NCBI GenBank assembly: GCA_002162765.1
Contig: MAAR01000006.1
Span: 62,001 to 126,000 of the forward strand
DNA: 64,000 nt
Direction of reading: 5' to 3'
Source of the DNA: Flavobacteriales bacterium 34_180_T64
GTDB taxonomy: Bacteria > Bacteroidota > Bacteroidia > Flavobacteriales > Flavobacteriaceae
Shown: positions 1 to 8,486 of the stretch, piece by piece
How the letters are laid out: each line of letters opens with the position of its first letter
Numbering within the stretch: position 1 is the stretch's first letter
Notes under the pieces: model-generated
The model's input: the letters and a program-made list of their open reading frames with translations, nothing else
The model's database searches: none
Told to the model about the DNA's origin: nothing
Position numbers and translations under genes: made by a program

Positions 1-1133
1 CTATAACCTCAGCTGCAGATCCAAATGACAAAACATATTCTAATCAGAAAAAAGCAGGTGCTATTTTACAAAAACTCTTTAAGGAACAACCTAACCATCC
101 AGGAATTGCACATTATGTAATTCACACATATGATTATCCTGAAATTGCTGAAACAGCATTAAGTACGGCTAGACGTTATGCAGAAATTGCACCTGCTTCT
201 GCTCATGCTCAACACATGCCTTCTCATATTTTTACACGATTAGGTCTTTGGCAAGAATCTATTGACACTAATATAAACTCAGCGTCATCTGCCGTTTGTT
301 ATGCAGAAAGTGCTTATCCAGGTACTAATTGGGCACAAGAGATTCATGCTATGGATTATCTTGTATATGCTTATTTACAGCAAGGAAATAGCAATGAGGT
401 AGATGCGCAAAATGCGTATTTAAAATCAATGAAAAAAATATCTCCCTCAAACCACTTTGCTGTAGCCTATACAGCAAATGCAATTCCTGCAAGAATTGCT
501 TTAGAAAACAGACAGTGGGAAAAAGCAGCTAAATTAGAATCACCAACTATAGAATTAAATTGGGATAAGTTCCCTTGGGAAAAATCAATACTTCATTTTG
601 CCAGGGCATTAGGTTCGGCACGTTCAGGAGATATCATCTCAGCTGAAAATGAACTTAAAATCATTCAAGCTTTCCACGAAGAATTACTTAAATTGAATTC
701 TGCTGAAGCCACATATAAAGCTGGTCAAGTACAAATTGAAATCAAAACAACAGACGCTTGGATTAATCTAGCTAAAGGAAACAATGACAAAGCTGTAGAG
801 TTAATGAAACTTGCTGCTAAGCTTGAAAGCGAAACCTCTAAACATCCAGTTACTCCTGGAGAAGTTTTGCCTGCCGATGAACTTTTGGGGGATATGTTAT
901 TCGCTTTAGATAAACCTAAAGAAGCATTAGAAGCCTATGAAATAAATTTAAAAGGACATCCCAATAGATTTAATGGAATATATGGAGCTGCAATTGCTGC
1001 AAAGCAAACAGGTGATAACCAAAAAGCCACTGGTTATTTTAATCAGCTTATTGAACTCACAAAAAACAGTAATAGTAATCGCTTAGAATTAGTAGAGGCG
1101 AAAGCATTTGTTACAGAACAACAATCCCTTTAA
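1..1133 (+). CDS. TPR-repeat protein, 5' end cut by window
   Basis: The reading frame is open from base 3, so the real start lies upstream of the window; the methionine at 216 is internal. The visible part is about 376 residues of helical tetratricopeptide-type repeats, rich in Ala-Leu pairs (for example KPKEALEAYEINLKGHPNRF near the end). Its N-terminal half carries HYVIHTYDYPEIAETAL and HAQHMPSHIFTRLG, conserved in a widespread family of TPR proteins without known function. Because the N-terminus is missing, I cannot tell whether it has a signal peptide. The stop lies 3 bases before the SCO1-like gene, suggesting co-transcription. The TPR fold is well supported; the role is unknown, although the pairing with a copper chaperone-like protein hints at an envelope location. 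Confidence 0.8.
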   Translation, partial: ITSAADPNDKTYSNQKKAGAILQKLFKEQPNHPGIAHYVIHTYDYPEIAETALSTARRYAEIAPASAHAQHMPSHIFTRLGLWQESIDTNINSASSAVCYAESAYPGTNWAQEIHAMDYLVYAYLQQGNSNEVDAQNAYLKSMKKISPSNHFAVAYTANAIPARIALENRQWEKAAKLESPTIELNWDKFPWEKSILHFARALGSARSGDIISAENELKIIQAFHEELLKLNSAEATYKAGQVQIEIKTTDAWINLAKGNNDKAVELMKLAAKLESETSKHPVTPGEVLPADELLGDMLFALDKPKEALEAYEINLKGHPNRFNGIYGAAIAAKQTGDNQKATGYFNQLIELTKNSNSNRLELVEAKAFVTEQQSL

Positions 1134-1136
1134 AAA

Positions 1137-1766
1137 ATGTTATTAAGATTATTTTATCTACTAGCATTAGTGTTAATAATATCTTGTAAACAGAGACAAG
1201 ATACACCGCTCCCTATTTATAATCCCGTTAATTTTAATCCAGATTTGGTGGATAAAAGCCTTCATGATGTCAACCAAAATCATATTGTAAAAGATTTTGA
1301 ACTCATAAATCAAAATGGCGAAATTATTACGCAAGACAATTACAAAGACAAAATTTATATTGCAGATTTCTTTTTTACACGCTGTGGAACTATTTGTCCA
1401 ATTATGACCAGTAATATGGCAAAAATTCAAGAAGCTTTTTTATATGATGATGATGTCATGTTGTTATCACTATCAGTGACACCAGAAATTGATAGTATTC
1501 CTATTCTTCGTGAATATGCTAATAACAAAGGTGTTCTTGACTCAAAATGGCATATTACTACTGGAAATAAAAAACATATTTACGAACTCGCTCGTAAAAG
1601 CTATTTTGCCGTTGTAGAACAAGGTGATGGTGGTCTACAAGATTTTATTCATACGCCAAATTTCATATTAATTGATAAGCAGAAGCAAATTCGCGGGATT
1701 TATGATGGCACAAATGATGATGATATTAAGCAAATAATTGTTGATATTAATATTTTAAAAAACTGA
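1137..1766 (+). CDS. SCO1/SenC family lipoprotein
   Basis: Thioredoxin-fold protein of the SCO family, which delivers copper to or reduces the CuA site of cytochrome c oxidase, or acts as a periplasmic thiol protein. A signal peptide of about 16 residues ends in a lipobox (LIISC, Cys17), so it should be a membrane-anchored periplasmic lipoprotein. The family's copper-binding residues are all present: the CxxxC pair at Cys83 and Cys87 (TRCGTICP) and the distal His172 (DFIHTPNF). The length of 209 residues is usual. It starts 3 bases after the TPR gene. No cytochrome oxidase gene lies in the window, so the client protein is unknown. Confidence 0.9.
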   Translation: MLLRLFYLLALVLIISCKQRQDTPLPIYNPVNFNPDLVDKSLHDVNQNHIVKDFELINQNGEIITQDNYKDKIYIADFFFTRCGTICPIMTSNMAKIQEAFLYDDDVMLLSLSVTPEIDSIPILREYANNKGVLDSKWHITTGNKKHIYELARKSYFAVVEQGDGGLQDFIHTPNFILIDKQKQIRGIYDGTNDDDIKQIIVDINILKN

Positions 1767-1810
1767 CTTATAACTTTCAATTTCACGCTACAACTTTCAA
1801 CTAAAAAAAT

Positions 1811-1818
1811 TATCTTTG
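1811..1818 (+). promoter_or_regulatory. Candidate -7 box before rmuC
   Basis: TATCTTTG matches the Bacteroidota -7 consensus TAnnTTTG and lies 18 bases before the rmuC start. I see no good upstream TTTG at 17-23 bases, so only the -7 element supports this. Confidence 0.4.
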
Positions 1819-1836
1819 GTTAAACTTCAATATTGA

Positions 1837-3159
1837 ATGAACGACGACCTAATTCTTATTCTTGCCATACTTATTTCCGCTGCTATTGGAGCTTATTTGG
1901 GCATACTGTTTACAAAACTAAAAAGTAAAAGCGAAAAAAGCACACTCGTAGAGCGCCAAAATCAAATGGGTTCAACCATTGAGGAATTAAAACTAAACCT
2001 AAGTAAAATTGAAGGCGAACGTGAAACCATTAGACGTGAAAAAGAGTTTCTGAATGCTGAACTTACACGAAAGAATACAGAATACGAAAATCTACAGCAA
2101 CTCAATCTGAAACGAGATGAAGAATTAGAAGAACGTCAGGAACAACTTCGCAAAGATTTCGAATTGCTGGCTACTAAAATTTTAGATGAAAAGTCTGAAA
2201 AATTCACACTTCAGAATAAAGAAAATATAAAGCAAATTTTAAACCCACTTCAAGAAAAAATTCAAGTTTTCGAGAAAAAAGTTGAGGACACCCAAAAGGA
2301 AAGTATTTCAATGCACTCAGCACTGAAAGAACAATTATTAGGTTTAAAAGATCTCAATCAACAAATGACCAAAGAAGCCACTAACCTTACTAGAGCATTA
2401 AAAGGCGATAGTAAAATGCAAGGAAATTGGGGAGAACTCGTATTGGAACGTGTTTTGGAAAAATCTGGTCTAGAAAAGGATAGAGAATACTACGTTCAGC
2501 AAAGTTTTACGTTAGACGATGGTTCTCGTGTGCTTCCCGATGTTGTTTTACATTTACCTGATAGCAAGAAGATGATTATTGATAGTAAAGTATCATTAAC
2601 AGATTATGAACGTCTTGTAAATGCTGAAGACGATGATAAGCCTCTATTTTTAAAGGCACATGTTAATTCTATTAAAAAGCATGTTGAGCAACTTTCTGAA
2701 AAGAATTATCAAGATTTATATGATATAGAATCACCCGATTTCGTGCTCATGTTTATCCCAATCGAACCTGCTTTTGCGGTTGCCATTAACGATGATAACT
2801 CGCTATATAACAAAGCTTTTGAAAAAAACATAGTTATTGTTACACCTTCCACGTTATTGGCAACACTTCGTACAATTGACACCATGTGGAATAACGAAAA
2901 ACAACAACGAAATGCTATTGAAATTGCGCGCCAAGCGGGTGCTTTATACGATAAATTTGAAGGTTTGGTTAAAGATTTAACCGGAGTTGGTAAAAAGATA
3001 GATGCGGCAAAAAGCGATTATTCATCTGCAATGAACAAGTTAGTAGAAGGCAAAGGAAACCTCATCACGAGTGTTGAAAAGCTAAAGAAAATGGGAGCTA
3101 AAGCAAAAAAAGCATTACCAGAAGCTATCATCAAGCGTGCAGAAGAGCTCGAAGATTAA
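1837..3159 (+). CDS. rmuC: DNA recombination protein RmuC
   Basis: RmuC family protein, thought to limit inversions and rearrangements at inverted repeats through a nuclease-like domain. One N-terminal membrane helix (about residues 4-25) is followed by a long charged coiled coil (about 30-190). The conserved RmuC core follows, with the family signatures GNWGELVLERVLEKSGLE, VLPDVVLHLPD and IIDSKVSL (an Asp-x-Lys nuclease-like pair) and PSTLLATLRTID. The length of 440 residues is normal. Its own -7 box and a 70-base gap separate it from the SCO gene. The tail (VGKKIDAAKSDYSSAMNKL) also matches the family. Identification is secure; the exact biochemical activity of the family is not settled. 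Confidence 0.94.
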   Translation: MNDDLILILAILISAAIGAYLGILFTKLKSKSEKSTLVERQNQMGSTIEELKLNLSKIEGERETIRREKEFLNAELTRKNTEYENLQQLNLKRDEELEERQEQLRKDFELLATKILDEKSEKFTLQNKENIKQILNPLQEKIQVFEKKVEDTQKESISMHSALKEQLLGLKDLNQQMTKEATNLTRALKGDSKMQGNWGELVLERVLEKSGLEKDREYYVQQSFTLDDGSRVLPDVVLHLPDSKKMIIDSKVSLTDYERLVNAEDDDKPLFLKAHVNSIKKHVEQLSEKNYQDLYDIESPDFVLMFIPIEPAFAVAINDDNSLYNKAFEKNIVIVTPSTLLATLRTIDTMWNNEKQQRNAIEIARQAGALYDKFEGLVKDLTGVGKKIDAAKSDYSSAMNKLVEGKGNLITSVEKLKKMGAKAKKALPEAIIKRAEELED

Positions 3160-3181
3160 TTGAAATCATATTGTGATATTA

Positions 3182-3312
3182 TTCCGTAATTATGGAATAT
3201 ACTTGTTTATTCCATAAAAAAGGAATATATTTGATTATCACTCAATAACATGATATTTTAATTAATCATCTAATATTGTGATATTTTAATTTATCATTTA
3301 AAAATATGATAT
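3182..3312. repeat. Degenerate 28-bp tandem repeat, putative operator array
   Basis: Consecutive units of exactly 28 bases begin at 3182, 3210, 3238, 3266 and 3294; the last runs into the start codon at 3311. Units 1 and 2 agree at 22 of 28 positions, and units 3 and 4 at 21 of 28. The two pairs are more distant, about 16 of 28. Each pair builds inverted repeats with 8-base centres: TTCC-N8-GGAA at 3182-3197 and 3210-3225, and TGATA-N8-(T/A)ATCA at 3251-3268 and 3279-3296. The spacing is about 2.7 helical turns. The position directly before an HTH gene suggests autoregulation; this is inference. Confidence 0.65.
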
Positions 3313-3922
3313 GACAAGTGTTTTAACAGGAGATATCGTTAAATCAAGACATCACGTTAATCCAGAACTATGGATGAACTCATTAAAATTGGCATTATCT
3401 CATCTAACAAATGACAAAAAATGTTGGGAAATATATCGAGGTGACAGTTTTCAAATTGAAATAAAGGATATTTCTCAAAGTTTCATTGCGGCAATATATA
3501 TAAAAGCATGTCTTAAAACCATCAAAAATCTTGATGTTAGACTAGCTATAGGCATTGGTAATAAAATCTATCAAGGTGAAAACATTACAGAATCAAATGG
3601 CGAAGCATTTATATATTCAGGTGAAACTTTTGAATCATTGAAAAAAGTAAAACAAAATCTCCGAATAAAGACCAATAATCACATGATTAATGAAGAGTTA
3701 AATTTATACTTTAAACTCGCTTTAATAAGTATGGATAATTGGACGGCTAATTCGGCAGAAATAGTTAAATTAAGCATAGAATATCCAGATAAATTGCAAA
3801 GCGAACTTGGACAACTTATAAACATCAATCAAAACGCTGTGAGTGGACGCCAAAAACGTGCGAATTTAGATGGTATTTTAGAATTAGATCTTATGTATAG
3901 ACACAAACTAAGTCAATTATGA
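3311..3922 (+). CDS. SatD-like protein with C-terminal HTH
   Basis: The start carries the GDIVKSR motif typical of SatD-family proteins, whose fold resembles a nucleotide-cyclase/GGDEF-type domain (here RLAIGIGNK near residue 80). The family is linked to acid tolerance in streptococci, but its biochemistry is unknown. The C-terminal 60 residues (from about 145, NWTANSAEIVKLS) look like a helix-turn-helix: QSELGQLININQNAVSGRQK is a plausible recognition segment. The gene overlaps the DUF3307 gene by 4 bases (ATGA), so the two are translationally coupled. The 28-bp repeat array ends at its start codon. I infer a self-regulating DNA-binding sensor; the ligand is unknown. Confidence 0.72.
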   Translation: MTSVLTGDIVKSRHHVNPELWMNSLKLALSHLTNDKKCWEIYRGDSFQIEIKDISQSFIAAIYIKACLKTIKNLDVRLAIGIGNKIYQGENITESNGEAFIYSGETFESLKKVKQNLRIKTNNHMINEELNLYFKLALISMDNWTANSAEIVKLSIEYPDKLQSELGQLININQNAVSGRQKRANLDGILELDLMYRHKLSQL

Positions 3923-4623
3923 TCCTCCTAATAAAACTACTCCTCGCTCATATTATTGGAGATTTCTTCCTGCAACCACAAAAGTGGGTTGAAGAAAAAG
4001 AAGTTAAAAAACTAAAATCTCCAAAACTGTACCTGCATGTTGCCATTCATGTCACGCTATTAATAATTCTACTTTGGGATCCGAATCAATGGACCGTTAT
4101 TATTGCTATAGGAGTTTCTCATTTTATTATTGATGCCTTGAAACTTTTGATTCAAAAAGAATCTACAAAAAGACTACTGTTTTTTATAGATCAACTCGCT
4201 CATATTAGTATTATTTTTGTTGCGTATTACTTATTTACTGATAACACCTTCTACATAGATCGCTTATTTACAGAATACAATCTATTGTTAGTTAGTTGCT
4301 TATTGTTTTTAACAATCCCCGTTTCAATTATCATGAAGACCATTTTTTTAAAATGGGACATCTCAAAGCTTACAGAAAATAATGAATCGCTTCAAGATGC
4401 TGGCAAATATATTGGTATACTTGAACGTGTTTTAGTGTTTGTATTTATTGTTGTTGATCATTGGGAAGCTGTTGGATTTTTAATTACGGCAAAATCGGTA
4501 TTTCGTTTCGGTGATTTAAAAGAATCCAAACATAGAAAACTCACCGAATACATCCTTATTGGCACCTTAATTAGTTTTGGTATTGCCATTGCCATTGGAT
4601 TACTTTATTCCTTAGCATTTTAA
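3919..4623 (+). CDS. DUF3307 integral membrane protein
   Basis: The N-terminus (LLLAHIIGDFFLQPQKWVEE) is the signature of DUF3307, a polytopic membrane family of unknown function with a conserved HxxxDFxLQ motif in its first helix. About six hydrophobic segments are visible over 234 residues (roughly 1-18, 40-55, 60-77, 88-105, 118-140 and 205-232). It overlaps the preceding SatD-like gene by 4 bases; this regulator/membrane pairing suggests the two form one functional unit. Its 3' end overlaps the convergent TonB receptor gene by 4 bases. The family assignment is firm, the function is not known. Confidence 0.82.
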   Translation: MILLIKLLLAHIIGDFFLQPQKWVEEKEVKKLKSPKLYLHVAIHVTLLIILLWDPNQWTVIIAIGVSHFIIDALKLLIQKESTKRLLFFIDQLAHISIIFVAYYLFTDNTFYIDRLFTEYNLLLVSCLLFLTIPVSIIMKTIFLKWDISKLTENNESLQDAGKYIGILERVLVFVFIVVDHWEAVGFLITAKSVFRFGDLKESKHRKLTEYILIGTLISFGIAIAIGLLYSLAF

Positions 4624-6911
4624 AAATGAACTCGTAACACTGCATTTGGAGTCCATCCAAGAGAACTTTGAAGCGTTTCATTAATTGCACCATTTTTAAT
4701 ACGATAGAATTTATCAATTTCATTATTTTCATCAAGGACATTCCAAATGGAAACACCCAATTCGGCTTTAACTTTTTGACTTAATTTAAAATCATATAGT
4801 GCAGACATATCTATTCTTATATAATCTTTAAGCCGACTAGAATTTGTGGCATCAAAATTAACGGCATCGTCTATAATTTCATTATTCATTAAAGGAAGTG
4901 TCGTTGGTTTACCAGAATGCCAATTTATTCCAGCCGATAATTTAAATCTATCTTTGGTATACGTTGTGCCAAGTGTTATGGCATGTGTAATATCATAATT
5001 GCTTGAGAACCTTTGTTCAGGGAGTTCCTTAAACTTATAATCATTATTCATAAATGAATAACTCAACCAAGCATTAAAATTTCGAATCCGTTTTCTAATC
5101 AATACATCCAAACCCGTAACGTCATAACTTCCATTAGTCTTCACAAATTCATATTCATTTTGAAACCCTTGACTCTGTGTTGTAATACCGTCAACTCGTT
5201 TAATGTAAGACTCTGCATTAATTAACCAACCTTTTTTACTATACGTCAAACCCACAGACCCCTGTTTACTTTTAATTACAGGAATATCTTTGTTGTTTGA
5301 TAATTGCCATCTTCGTTTTTCTATACCAAGAAAATCATTTTGAAAATTTATAATTTGAGAGGTGTTTTGATGTTTCATTTCGCCTTGAATCTCAAGCGTA
5401 AACGCATCAACTTTTTTACTAAAACTAAGTCTAGGCTCCCATATTTGTTTTTTAAATTTGTCTATATAATTGAATCTTAACCCGAGTTTTAAAAAGATTG
5501 TTTTATCATTATTTTTATAGGCCACTTGCGAAAAAAGACCATGAGTTCTAACGACTTCAGACACCAACAATCTGAATACTGGTATATCAACATCATCTAA
5601 ATTTGTGATTTCAGTTTCCACAAAATGATAGCCACTAAGGAGTTGAAATTTATCATTAATTTTATAGCTTGTTTTCAGCTTAACACTGGTTTCTGAAACT
5701 ACATTTTCTTGTAAAAACCGTTGTGCATCCAATACATTTGCATTTATTGCTTTTAGCTTATAATCCGTTTCAAAAACTTCAAAAGAGGACTGCCAGAATT
5801 CATTCCAATTTCTTTTATAATAAACAGCTCCAGCAATACTATTCTGTGTTAAACTACTTTGACGCGTTTCTTCAACATTATTTAGGATTGCATTTTCATT
5901 AAATATGAGCTCATTACTGACATTTATAAAATTAATACGAAGTTCGTCTTTATCACTAATTTTATACAACCAACGCAAGGCAACATCATAAAAATCAAAT
6001 TGCTTGTCTGAATTGATAATGCTATTTGAATTTAATTCAACTTCCGTATCTTGAGATATTCTATCAAAAAAATTAGTGTATGTAGGTGTTTCAACAAAAT
6101 CACTTATTGACTTTCTAGCGGCTATTTGAAATGAAGATTTTTCGTTAATTGGGACATCTGCAAAACCATTTGCATCAATAAAATTTGCACCTATACTACC
6201 TTCAAATTCTGTAGTTATTGAATTCTCCGTTTGCATTGAAATGATCCCAGAGACACCATCGGTATAAGTCGCATCAGAACCATTTTTTATAAGGTTTACG
6301 GTATTGGTGATTTGTGGATTATACATCGAAATTAATCCAAAAAAATGTCCAGATTGATACATTTTTATATTATCCCAAAGAATTAAATTTTGATCATGAG
6401 TCCCACCTCTAATATTAATATTAGAAACGGTTTCGTTAATACTTTGAATCCCAGGAAGCGCCTGTACCGTCTGTAAAACATCGGTGTTTATGAGACCTGG
6501 TAGAATATCGAAATTCGTAAAATCGATTTCAAGAGCGCCATCATTCAATTTATTAATCCCTTTAACTAAATAGCTTGAAATTACTATTTGATCTAATTTT
6601 TGTCGCTCAATAAAAGGAGGTTCACTCTTAGTTGTCACTAGCACAAAAGTAGCCTTCAACACAAAAGAAAGCTGTGTTTCTTTTTCAAGGTATAAGAGCA
6701 CATCCGCGAATGACAAATCTTTAGATGGAGGGATAATATGGATTCCTTTTATAGTATCTTCGGCATAATTAAACTGAATATTAAATTGATTTTGAATCGT
6801 AACGAAAATAGATTCAAGAGGTTGTAGTTTGTTGTTTTCTTGAGCATAAAAACTCAGAGAAAAAACAAAGATGAGTGTCAACATTAATAGTTGCCTATTT
6901 TTTAATTTCAT
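4620..6911 (-). CDS. TonB-dependent receptor with STN domain
   Basis: Outer-membrane receptor of 763 residues with an N-terminal signal peptide (about 1-23, ending SLSFYAQ). A secretin/TonB N-terminal (STN) domain follows at about residues 30-95, used by FecA-type receptors to signal to an anti-sigma factor. Then come a plug domain (about 115-235; LPGIQSIN, NINIRGGTHDQN) and a 22-strand-type barrel ending in an aromatic residue (VLRVHF). The carboxypeptidase-like domain of SusC proteins is absent, and no SusD gene follows. It overlaps the FecR gene by 17 bases, completing a sigma/anti-sigma/receptor cassette. The substrate is not evident; iron-siderophore or metal complexes are usual for this type. 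Confidence 0.88.
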   Translation of the reverse strand: MKLKNRQLLMLTLIFVFSLSFYAQENNKLQPLESIFVTIQNQFNIQFNYAEDTIKGIHIIPPSKDLSFADVLLYLEKETQLSFVLKATFVLVTTKSEPPFIERQKLDQIVISSYLVKGINKLNDGALEIDFTNFDILPGLINTDVLQTVQALPGIQSINETVSNINIRGGTHDQNLILWDNIKMYQSGHFFGLISMYNPQITNTVNLIKNGSDATYTDGVSGIISMQTENSITTEFEGSIGANFIDANGFADVPINEKSSFQIAARKSISDFVETPTYTNFFDRISQDTEVELNSNSIINSDKQFDFYDVALRWLYKISDKDELRINFINVSNELIFNENAILNNVEETRQSSLTQNSIAGAVYYKRNWNEFWQSSFEVFETDYKLKAINANVLDAQRFLQENVVSETSVKLKTSYKINDKFQLLSGYHFVETEITNLDDVDIPVFRLLVSEVVRTHGLFSQVAYKNNDKTIFLKLGLRFNYIDKFKKQIWEPRLSFSKKVDAFTLEIQGEMKHQNTSQIINFQNDFLGIEKRRWQLSNNKDIPVIKSKQGSVGLTYSKKGWLINAESYIKRVDGITTQSQGFQNEYEFVKTNGSYDVTGLDVLIRKRIRNFNAWLSYSFMNNDYKFKELPEQRFSSNYDITHAITLGTTYTKDRFKLSAGINWHSGKPTTLPLMNNEIIDDAVNFDATNSSRLKDYIRIDMSALYDFKLSQKVKAELGVSIWNVLDENNEIDKFYRIKNGAINETLQSSLGWTPNAVLRVHF

Positions 6912-7803
6912 GAATGACGACTTGATTAGACGAATTCATTTCATAAGTCATATTCATAGGCTGTAAGATAGCATTAAGAGCGTTATTAATATTATCATGA
7001 GTAAATCCTCCAGTAAACAATCTCATTTTAGTATTATTTTCAAAAACAACTTGAATATCATATTGGCGTTCCAATTCTGACAACACCTCTGAAAATGGAA
7101 CGGCACTAAAACTGCTTCTGTTTGTAGTCCATTTTGGTGCAACATCAACCGTCGTGTTTTCAAGAAAGATGCCATCAATGATACGATATGTATCTCCGGC
7201 ATACAATTGTCTAATAATTGTATCTGAACTTACTTTTACTAGGCCTTCAAAGCACTTAACTTCAAAATAATTCAAACGTTGTTTTACATTAAATTGAGTT
7301 CCAACAACTGTCACTATTCCATTAGTCGTAACTACGTCGAACGTCTTTCCTTTAGCGACTTTAAAATAAGCTTCTCCGTTTAATTCCAATGTTCTATTTT
7401 CTTTCCAGTCTTTTTTATGGTAGGCAATAAAGGAACCTGCGTTTAAAGTTACTTGAGACAGATCTGGTAATTCTACAGTCGTTTTATGACCAGCTAGCGT
7501 TTGGATCTGAACAAGATCATCATTAAAAAAAGAGAAATATACAGCTACAGCAACCACTAAGACACTAGCGATGCGTAACATTGGATTTAACCATGACGAT
7601 TTTCGTATTGTATTCTGGGATTGATAGTTCTTATTGAATGTTTGAAAATCGCTCGCGCTCGAATAATTTGAAGCTTTAAAATGTTTTGCCTTTTCAAGTA
7701 TATCAACATGCATTTGATAATCATCTAATGCCTCAAATGCTTCCATTTCAGCTGGTGTCAAATCATCATTAAGCCATTTTTCTACCAAGTATTCTTTTTC
7801 CAT
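6895..7803 (-). CDS. FecR family anti-sigma factor
   Basis: Membrane-anchored anti-sigma factor of 302 residues. The cytoplasmic part (1-80) should bind the sigma factor encoded just upstream. A single membrane helix lies at about 80-97 (MLRIASVLVVAVAVYFSFF). The periplasmic FecR domain spans about 105-215 (LPDLSQVTLNAGS, ELNGEAYFKVAKG, GTQFNV). The C-terminal DUF4974 domain (about 225-300) resembles an STN fold and contacts the receptor. Gene order sigma, FecR, receptor is the standard cell-surface-signalling arrangement. The overlap with the receptor gene indicates one transcript. Confidence 0.92.
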   Translation of the reverse strand: MEKEYLVEKWLNDDLTPAEMEAFEALDDYQMHVDILEKAKHFKASNYSSASDFQTFNKNYQSQNTIRKSSWLNPMLRIASVLVVAVAVYFSFFNDDLVQIQTLAGHKTTVELPDLSQVTLNAGSFIAYHKKDWKENRTLELNGEAYFKVAKGKTFDVVTTNGIVTVVGTQFNVKQRLNYFEVKCFEGLVKVSSDTIIRQLYAGDTYRIIDGIFLENTTVDVAPKWTTNRSSFSAVPFSEVLSELERQYDIQVVFENNTKMRLFTGGFTHDNINNALNAILQPMNMTYEMNSSNQVVIHEIKK

Positions 7804-7850
7804 ACTTTACATTCTTATATATATAACAACTTAATAAACATTTTTCCTTA

Positions 7851-8375
7851 TTATTTAATTTTAAATCCTACCAATTCTTTCTTCAAAATTGTAAATGCGC
7901 TATAAATTCTGTATTCCACAACCTTTTTAGTCACACCCAAAAACTCTGCAATTTCACTATGCTTTTTGCCTTCAACTTTATTTAATAGAAAAGCAACACG
8001 CTGCTCTTCAGTTAATTTAGATAATACTTTTTGATACGCTTCAAAAAACTCAGATTCCTCTAATATGAATTCTGGAGTTTCATTAGTGTAATGTTTGGGC
8101 TTCGTTTTCTGGAAATTCAAAACAACTTTTTGATGCTTTATATCATTCAAAACCATATTATTAGCAACGGTAAACAAAAAAGATTTGGCTTTGCTAGGTG
8201 TTACATTTTTGCAATTATCCCAAAGTTTCATGAACGCTTCTTGGGCTTTATCACTAGGATTAAATTGTGCACCATATTTGTAATACAAGAAATCATGTAA
8301 ATCTTTTGAATAGGTATTATATACATATTCAAAAGCGGACTCTTCACAAATATTATTAGTTAAATCTATTGGCAA
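7851..8375 (-). CDS. ECF RNA polymerase sigma factor (FecI-like)
   Basis: Sigma-70 family ECF factor of 174 residues with region 2 (about 20-85, including SDKAQEAFMKLWDNC and KAKSFLFTVANNMVLND) and region 4 (about 115-165, LTEEQRVAFLLNKVEGKKHSEIAEFLGV). The start is TTG at 8375-8373: an in-frame TGA lies at 8393-8391 and no ATG precedes region 2. The next gene on the strand is its FecR-type anti-sigma factor, 47 bases downstream. A -7 box at 8392-8399 implies a very short leader. It is divergent from two acidic lipoprotein genes that are plausible additional targets. Confidence 0.9.
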   Translation of the reverse strand: MPIDLTNNICEESAFEYVYNTYSKDLHDFLYYKYGAQFNPSDKAQEAFMKLWDNCKNVTPSKAKSFLFTVANNMVLNDIKHQKVVLNFQKTKPKHYTNETPEFILEESEFFEAYQKVLSKLTEEQRVAFLLNKVEGKKHSEIAEFLGVTKKVVEYRIYSAFTILKKELVGFKIK

Positions 8376-8391
8376 GTGTTTAATATTTTCT

Positions 8392-8399
8392 CAAAGGTA
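8392..8399 (-). promoter_or_regulatory. Candidate -7 box for the ECF sigma gene
   Basis: On the minus strand this reads TACCTTTG, a perfect TAnnTTTG box about 17 bases before the TTG start. Transcription would begin about 10 bases before the start codon, leaving almost no leader. No clear -33 TTTG was found. Confidence 0.45.
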
Positions 8400-8486
8400 T
8401 AGAATTCTTTTTTTAGAAATTTTCAGGAGTTATTAAAAGTGAGTTGTTATAGTATTAAACGCCTCAAAAATTTTAAATAGTACACT

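Noticed and set aside
216-1133. TPR gene starting at the ATG at 216
   Set aside because: The frame is open to the window edge and conserved family sequence lies upstream of 216, so this is an internal methionine.
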